From contig CAKZXL010000283.1 in assembly GCA_937883885.1 (NCBI GenBank), forward strand, positions 1 through 9,140: DNA of 9,140 nt, written 5' to 3'. This DNA comes from an uncultured Aquincola sp. Its GTDB lineage: Bacteria; Pseudomonadota; Gammaproteobacteria; Burkholderiales; Burkholderiaceae. A program made the position numbers and the translations under genes. The notes below the pieces were generated by a model that made no database searches, was not told the origin of the DNA, and was given only the letters and a program-made list of their open reading frames with translations. The stretch's first letter is position 1, and the number at the start of each line of letters is the position of its first letter. Positions 5,859-9,140 of this stretch are shown piece after piece.

Positions 5859-6872
5859 ATGGCTGAAACAGCAAACATCGCGCAGATCGCCAGCAAGATT
5901 TCAAACGACATATTCAAGGCTTTCTTTTGGGAATCTCATCCCCAGCAGGATGTGAACTTTGAGTGCGTGCTTGAGGAGCACAAGTCACAAGGAGGCGCTC
6001 GCAAGTTAACGCATCCAGCGGATGTGGTTTTCCATTATTTCGACCCCTACTTAGATAAATTAGTATACCTACACACCGACCTAAAAAGTTATAAGAAGTC
6101 CTCAATCAGGCAAGCGAAAATCCGTGACGCCCTTATTTCTCTGAGTCAGACCGTCGCCTGTTGCGCTGTCTCTGATAGTTGGAAGCAGAAATTCCTTTTA
6201 ACTCAGAATTCCAAGTATGAAGTCCGGGGTCTTTTATTCGTGGCAAATCACGATAACAAGGCAAAAGGCGAGTTCTGGCGTTTGTTGAAAGGGATTGCAA
6301 AGGCAAACCTCCCGGTTGCTCGCGGTCACACGTTACACGTTCTAGGGCCCGACCAAATAAGTAACCTGTTCTGCATTGCAGCAGATTTGAAGTTACAGGT
6401 CGCGGACAAGAAGGCAGGGGCAGCTTATCGATTCTTCTACCCAGACTTAACGCTATGGAAGCGCCACACTGTTGACGACGCCCGCGTCGCCGCAACGATT
6501 GAACTCTTGCTGTCGCCCTACTTTATTGTTCGCTATCCTAGCGTCGAGGATAGCGACGGCACCACGGTCGCCCGACGTGGGAGCATCGTCTACTACGGAC
6601 GAGCAGGAGAAACCGTGCAAGAGTTTATATACTTACTAGATGCACTTTCACGCTATCAACTAATTAGTTCCCACGAAGACCTACGAATTAGAGTCTTTAG
6701 TCAAAATAAATCCGAAACCATCAAGAACAACTTCAATCAAGCCAAGAGCACATATTGCGAAACTTGGCACTTTAGTGGCCCCCGCGAAGCGGAAATTCAG
6801 GCGATCACAATCGACTCCATTCCCATGCTTGCTCCTAACTACTCTCCGGACGAGATTGGATGGCGGGAATGA
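5859..6872 (+). CDS. Cargo gene A: probable PD-(D/E)XK-type nuclease, unknown family
   Basis: A 337-residue protein from ATG 5859. A TTG at 5835 would add eight residues and nearly abut the recombinase stop, but the ATG context is preferred. A nuclease-like core is visible: acidic helix FECVLEEH (about 34-41, Glu39/Glu40), then HPADVVFHY (52-60, Asp55), then a beta strand ending in HTDLKSYKK (72-80, Asp74 and Lys76). Helix RQAKIRDALISLSQ (84-97) follows. This matches the E...D...D-x-K order of the PD-(D/E)XK superfamily. The C-terminal half is mixed alpha/beta and unassigned (LLFVANHD about 125-132; GSIVYYGRAGETVQEFIYLL about 241-260). No membrane segment or signal peptide. Its ATGA overlap with gene B implies one functional unit. 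The nuclease call rests on motifs read by eye. GC content is clearly lower than in the integrase, suggesting separate acquisition. Confidence 0.85.
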   Translation: MAETANIAQIASKISNDIFKAFFWESHPQQDVNFECVLEEHKSQGGARKLTHPADVVFHYFDPYLDKLVYLHTDLKSYKKSSIRQAKIRDALISLSQTVACCAVSDSWKQKFLLTQNSKYEVRGLLFVANHDNKAKGEFWRLLKGIAKANLPVARGHTLHVLGPDQISNLFCIAADLKLQVADKKAGAAYRFFYPDLTLWKRHTVDDARVAATIELLLSPYFIVRYPSVEDSDGTTVARRGSIVYYGRAGETVQEFIYLLDALSRYQLISSHEDLRIRVFSQNKSETIKNNFNQAKSTYCETWHFSGPREAEIQAITIDSIPMLAPNYSPDEIGWRE

Positions 6873-7942
6873 AGACTAGGTTTGGGCCGTCAATTTATTT
6901 CGCTAGCGACAAAGTTGTCTTTGATGCACTGAACCAGGCGAAGGTTACTACAGAGCTTGTACGCGAATTGTTCTTCGACAGAGGGACGATCGTTTCAGCA
7001 AAGACCCCGAAGTACGAGCTAGCCCAGTACTTTTCAAGGCTCACTGCAGATTACTTCGACCATCAAGAGATCGCGCAAAAGCTGGGAAAGGTTGCCACTC
7101 GAGAGCGCGTAACATCCACTGACTTAGAGGTAAGCCTACAGGTCCCTGAAATCGTAGAGGCTTTGTCAGCAGTTAAGGCTAAACTTGAGGCGAAGGAGAA
7201 CCGGGTTCAACTTTCAGTGGACGGAGGTCGAGTCACGGCGCTTATCGAGTACGAATACGTTGACTACACTGAAGTTGAATTCAGGCAAGTCCAACCCAGG
7301 GATGCAGTGATTGAGTTTGTGCCAGACGAGGCCGGGAACTACGTAGTCCGCAACACGCAGAATTCGTTTGCGGATGACGTGGTTGCCGAAGTTGTCGCAG
7401 CGTTGAACGCCGAGCGCGATACGGCCATCAACCCTAGAAAAATTATTCTCACGGGGTATCCTGACCCGGTTAAGCGCACGGAGTTTTTCACTAAGTTACT
7501 GGCTAGCATTGATGGGTACCAGGCGGTGACGGTGACCGAAGCGTACTGTTATAAAGCTAAGGCTTCTGCTTTCGGGGATGACGAAGACCCAGACAGGCCG
7601 CTTGAAGAATCACCCCACGTGGAACGGGTCACTTTGAAAGGAAGCGGCGTCACAAAGTCGTTCGTGTACGACGGCCTCTACGAGCGAGGCTATTACATTG
7701 TGAAAGTCGTGTGGCAAGTTCGATCGACGTCTAGCATAGACGCTGACTTATATGAGCTAGAAGTTCAGTTTAGTGAGCCGAAGGAATGTACTAACTTATC
7801 CTACCAAGCGCGCGCTGTTTTAATCTGTGAAGAGGGAAAGTTCACGGGCAAGAAGCGAAGTCCTAAGAAGCCTGAGCAAGACGAGTTTGCGCGTTTAATA
7901 GAAAAGGCGTCAAAAATAGCTTTTGCGAGCTTGGAGGGATGA
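6869..7942 (+). CDS. Cargo gene B: conserved-looking protein of unknown function
   Basis: A 357-residue soluble protein with no family I recognise. Start 6869 (MKTRFGPSIYF) overlaps the upstream TGA as ATGA. A second ATG at 6860 would add three residues and a 13-bp overlap; neither has an ideal ribosome binding site. The first 75 residues are helical and rich in aromatic and charged residues (LFFDRGTIVSAKTPKYELAQ at 34-53, YFDHQEIAQKLG at 62-73), possibly a small DNA- or protein-binding domain. Around 110-165 is beta-rich (RVTALIEYEYVDYTEVEFRQ). Around 235-250 is an acidic loop (DDEDPDRPLEESP). The C terminus ends in a basic stretch (KKRSPKKPE, about 328-336) and a helix. No nucleotide-binding or catalytic motif is visible. 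It is coupled on both sides, so it is probably a partner of gene A, for example a sensor or regulator subunit. Confidence 0.85.
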   Translation: MKTRFGPSIYFASDKVVFDALNQAKVTTELVRELFFDRGTIVSAKTPKYELAQYFSRLTADYFDHQEIAQKLGKVATRERVTSTDLEVSLQVPEIVEALSAVKAKLEAKENRVQLSVDGGRVTALIEYEYVDYTEVEFRQVQPRDAVIEFVPDEAGNYVVRNTQNSFADDVVAEVVAALNAERDTAINPRKIILTGYPDPVKRTEFFTKLLASIDGYQAVTVTEAYCYKAKASAFGDDEDPDRPLEESPHVERVTLKGSGVTKSFVYDGLYERGYYIVKVVWQVRSTSSIDADLYELEVQFSEPKECTNLSYQARAVLICEEGKFTGKKRSPKKPEQDEFARLIEKASKIAFASLEG

Positions 7943-8601
7943 TGTTAAAGGTGCGGTATTTTAGGTTTAAAACCGCAGGCGGCATAACCGCTCTTAAGCG
8001 CGCCGTAAATCGGCTCGATCATCGCTCACCTGTCGTTGTGACGCGGCTGGAAGACGCAGATATCGTCTTCACTCATACGGTCAGCCGAGAGGTACAAGTT
8101 ATCGAAGCGTTACCCGATGGCGAAGAGGTCGTTAAGAGTTACCCATCCATTGAGCGGCGACTCATTCGTGCCTTTATGCGGGACGATAATGTGTTCTTCT
8201 CGATCGTTGATCCTCCACGCAGTGGGCGCGCGATGTTGGACGCGTTGTCGGTTCTGCTGCCTGACGTCCAGTTTTTTCTTGAGCCGCTTGAAATCTCCCT
8301 TCCCCTAATCACTGCGCATACTAAGAACTTTAGCTCGGCTAGGCTGGTATCCGCAAAGGTCAGAGATTTCCAAGTGACGACTTCGTCGGTGGGTCGGCTA
8401 GAAGTAACCTCGAAAGAGGGCCTGCCGGAAGAGATAGCCCCCTTCTTAGAGGGAAAGTTTTACCGTCTAGATTCGGTTGCGTACGAGGTGACACATGACT
8501 TCACCCGAGGACTAATCACTTACTCCAGTAACGGTACTGTCAGAGTGTCTGGCCCCTTGGTGGATGTGGCGTTCCCGTCGTTTGAATCAGTACTAAGGTA
8601 G
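7942..8601 (+). CDS. Cargo gene C: protein of unknown function
   Basis: A 219-residue soluble protein, not recognised. Two adjacent ATGs occur (7939 and 7942). GGAGG at 7933-7937 favours 7942 (spacer 4 nt). Either way the start overlaps gene B's TGA, indicating termination-reinitiation coupling. The protein appears alpha/beta. An N-terminal part with beta strands comes first (MLKVRYFRFK, VVVTRLEDADIVFTHT about 31-46). ERRLIRAFMRDDNVFFSIVD follows at 71-90, then PPRSGRAMLDALSVLL (91-106). The C terminus is beta-rich (GKFYRLDSVAYEVTHDFTRG, LITYSSNGTVRVSG, about 171-204). No catalytic motif, membrane segment or signal peptide is visible. It is the last gene of the run, ending 62 bp before attR. 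It could be a third complex subunit or an effector-modulating protein; this is inference from position only. Confidence 0.84.
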   Translation: MLKVRYFRFKTAGGITALKRAVNRLDHRSPVVVTRLEDADIVFTHTVSREVQVIEALPDGEEVVKSYPSIERRLIRAFMRDDNVFFSIVDPPRSGRAMLDALSVLLPDVQFFLEPLEISLPLITAHTKNFSSARLVSAKVRDFQVTTSSVGRLEVTSKEGLPEEIAPFLEGKFYRLDSVAYEVTHDFTRGLITYSSNGTVRVSGPLVDVAFPSFESVLR

Positions 8602-8663
8602 CTACACTTACGCACCCCAATCCAGGGACCTGGCCGACCGTTGGTAGATGCACGACAGGCGTC

Positions 8664-8688
8664 GTTCGATCCTCCTCCTCTCCACCAC
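8664..8688 (+). repeat. attR: right 25-bp direct repeat of the tRNA-Ala 3' end
   Basis: Exact copy of 1946-1970, without the rest of a tRNA, so it is an att remnant and not a gene. Just before it, CGAC (8653-8656) and GTCG (8661-8664) form a short inverted repeat. The 62 bp between gene C and attR also hold CCAGG-GA-CCTGG (8622-8633). Either may be integrase contact sites. Confidence 0.87.
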
Positions 8689-8728
8689 CTAACGTTCAAG
8701 GTATGCACCGCTTGTGACTTGAAGTATT

Positions 8729-8749
8729 GGATTGCACCGCGTGCAATCC
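8729..8749. repeat. Hairpin beyond attR
   Basis: GGATTGCAC (8729-8737) pairs perfectly with GTGCAATCC (8741-8749) around a 3-nt CGC loop. No T-tract follows on either strand, so it is not a standard terminator. It could be a protein-binding site or part of a dual hairpin with the terminator 35 bp downstream. Confidence 0.4.
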
Positions 8750-8783
8750 GTAAGTTCATTTCATAGATGCAAGCCTCAAGTTC

Positions 8784-8808
8784 AACAGCCCCACCCGGGG
8801 CTGTTTTT
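8784..8808 (+). terminator. Intrinsic terminator, probably the original tRNA-Ala terminator
   Basis: AACAGCCCC (8784-8792) pairs with GGGGCTGTT (8797-8805) around a 4-nt loop, and T runs through 8808. A 9-bp GC-rich stem with a T-tract is a textbook intrinsic terminator. It is 96 bp past attR, the distance expected for a terminator that served the tRNA gene before the element inserted. Between it and the remnant at 8918 I see no gene. Confidence 0.75.
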
Positions 8809-8917
8809 GTTTGGTCGGCCGCACCTGCTCAGGCTGGGTAGCGGAAGATGTGAGCCCGATGAAAAGGGAGGTTCACACAGTGCGCCGGCCTCAGACTGGC
8901 GAGAACCCAATCCGCTC

Positions 8918-9140
8918 TTACGCCCAACCGCTCGGATTCCGCGGCCGCCAAAGTTTCGAAATCACCAACTTGCCGTTGTCGTCGAATGAAACCCAGCCCC
9001 ATCAAACAGGGCGTCTAGGTGGTCGGACCTGCGAATTTCAGTTGCCGACATCGACGGAGTTCCCAACGCCGACGCGGCGTAGACGGCGACGGTGCCCCAA
9101 GCGGCATCGCCATGGCGGCAGTGACCCGCCGCACGACGAA
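8918..9140 (-). pseudogene. Frameshifted remnant resembling the C-terminal end of an HNH (HNH_2-like) endonuclease
   Basis: On the minus strand, one frame from the window edge to TGA at 8962-8964 contains TEIRRSDHLDALFDGAG. A second frame, ending in TAA at 8918-8920, continues with SFDDNGKLVISKLWRPRN. Joined by adding one base near 8988-8994, they read ...RSDHLDALFDGAG-x-SFDDNGKLVIS..., which matches the typical ending of HNH_2-type endonucleases (LRSDLHxLFDxGxxSxDDxGxxxxS). The frames further upstream (toward 9140) are less clear, and the HNH histidines are outside or not recognisable. The family match is from memory of the motif. A sequencing error instead of a true frameshift cannot be excluded. 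Confidence 0.42.

Noticed and set aside
8664..8688. Possible second tRNA gene
   Set aside because: Only the last 25 bases of the tRNA region are present. There are no D or anticodon arms upstream, so it is an att repeat.

Overview
The window looks like a GC-rich betaproteobacterium, most likely Burkholderiales/Comamonadaceae. The left chromosomal flank is very GC-rich and carries a RpiR-type regulator coupled to an isoaspartyl peptidase gene, an arrangement I associate with that group. A tRNA-Ala(CGC) gene follows. The organism assignment is inference from composition and gene order, not from a database search.

Left flank (1-1893): two minus-strand genes overlap by the ATGA motif, a MurR/RpiR-family regulator and then a plant-type isoaspartyl peptidase/L-asparaginase cut off by the window start. 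A candidate operator lies between the regulator and the tRNA gene.

Integrated element (1946-8688): the last 25 bases of the tRNA region (T-loop side, acceptor, CCA and one more base) recur exactly at 8664-8688. This marks attL and attR of a compact 6.7-kb integrative element. Just inside attL is a hairpin that can act as a terminator, then a 512-aa tyrosine integrase with all catalytic residues visible. Next come a possible small two-helix membrane protein, a gene-free stretch rich in inverted repeats, and a minus-strand ribbon-helix-helix-like regulator. That regulator is divergent from a small serine recombinase. Between the two is an 18-bp perfect palindrome plus a third half-site one helical turn away, and each palindrome arm carries the -35 box of one of the two promoters.

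Cargo (5859-8601): three genes follow the recombinase on the same strand with 26-bp, 4-bp-overlap and 1-bp-overlap junctions. Their base composition is visibly lower in GC than the rest. The first has a PD-(D/E)XK-like nuclease pattern (HPAD...DLK). The other two I do not recognise. Tight coupling, a nuclease-like first gene and a tRNA-borne element fit an uncharacterised defence-type system, possibly controlled together with the serine recombinase by the ribbon-helix-helix protein. This is the most interesting part of the window.

Right flank (8689-9140): a short hairpin, a strong intrinsic terminator that probably once served the tRNA gene, and a minus-strand remnant resembling the C-terminal end of an HNH (HNH_2-like) endonuclease broken by a one-base frameshift. 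The tRNA-Ala locus may therefore be a repeatedly used accessory-gene site.
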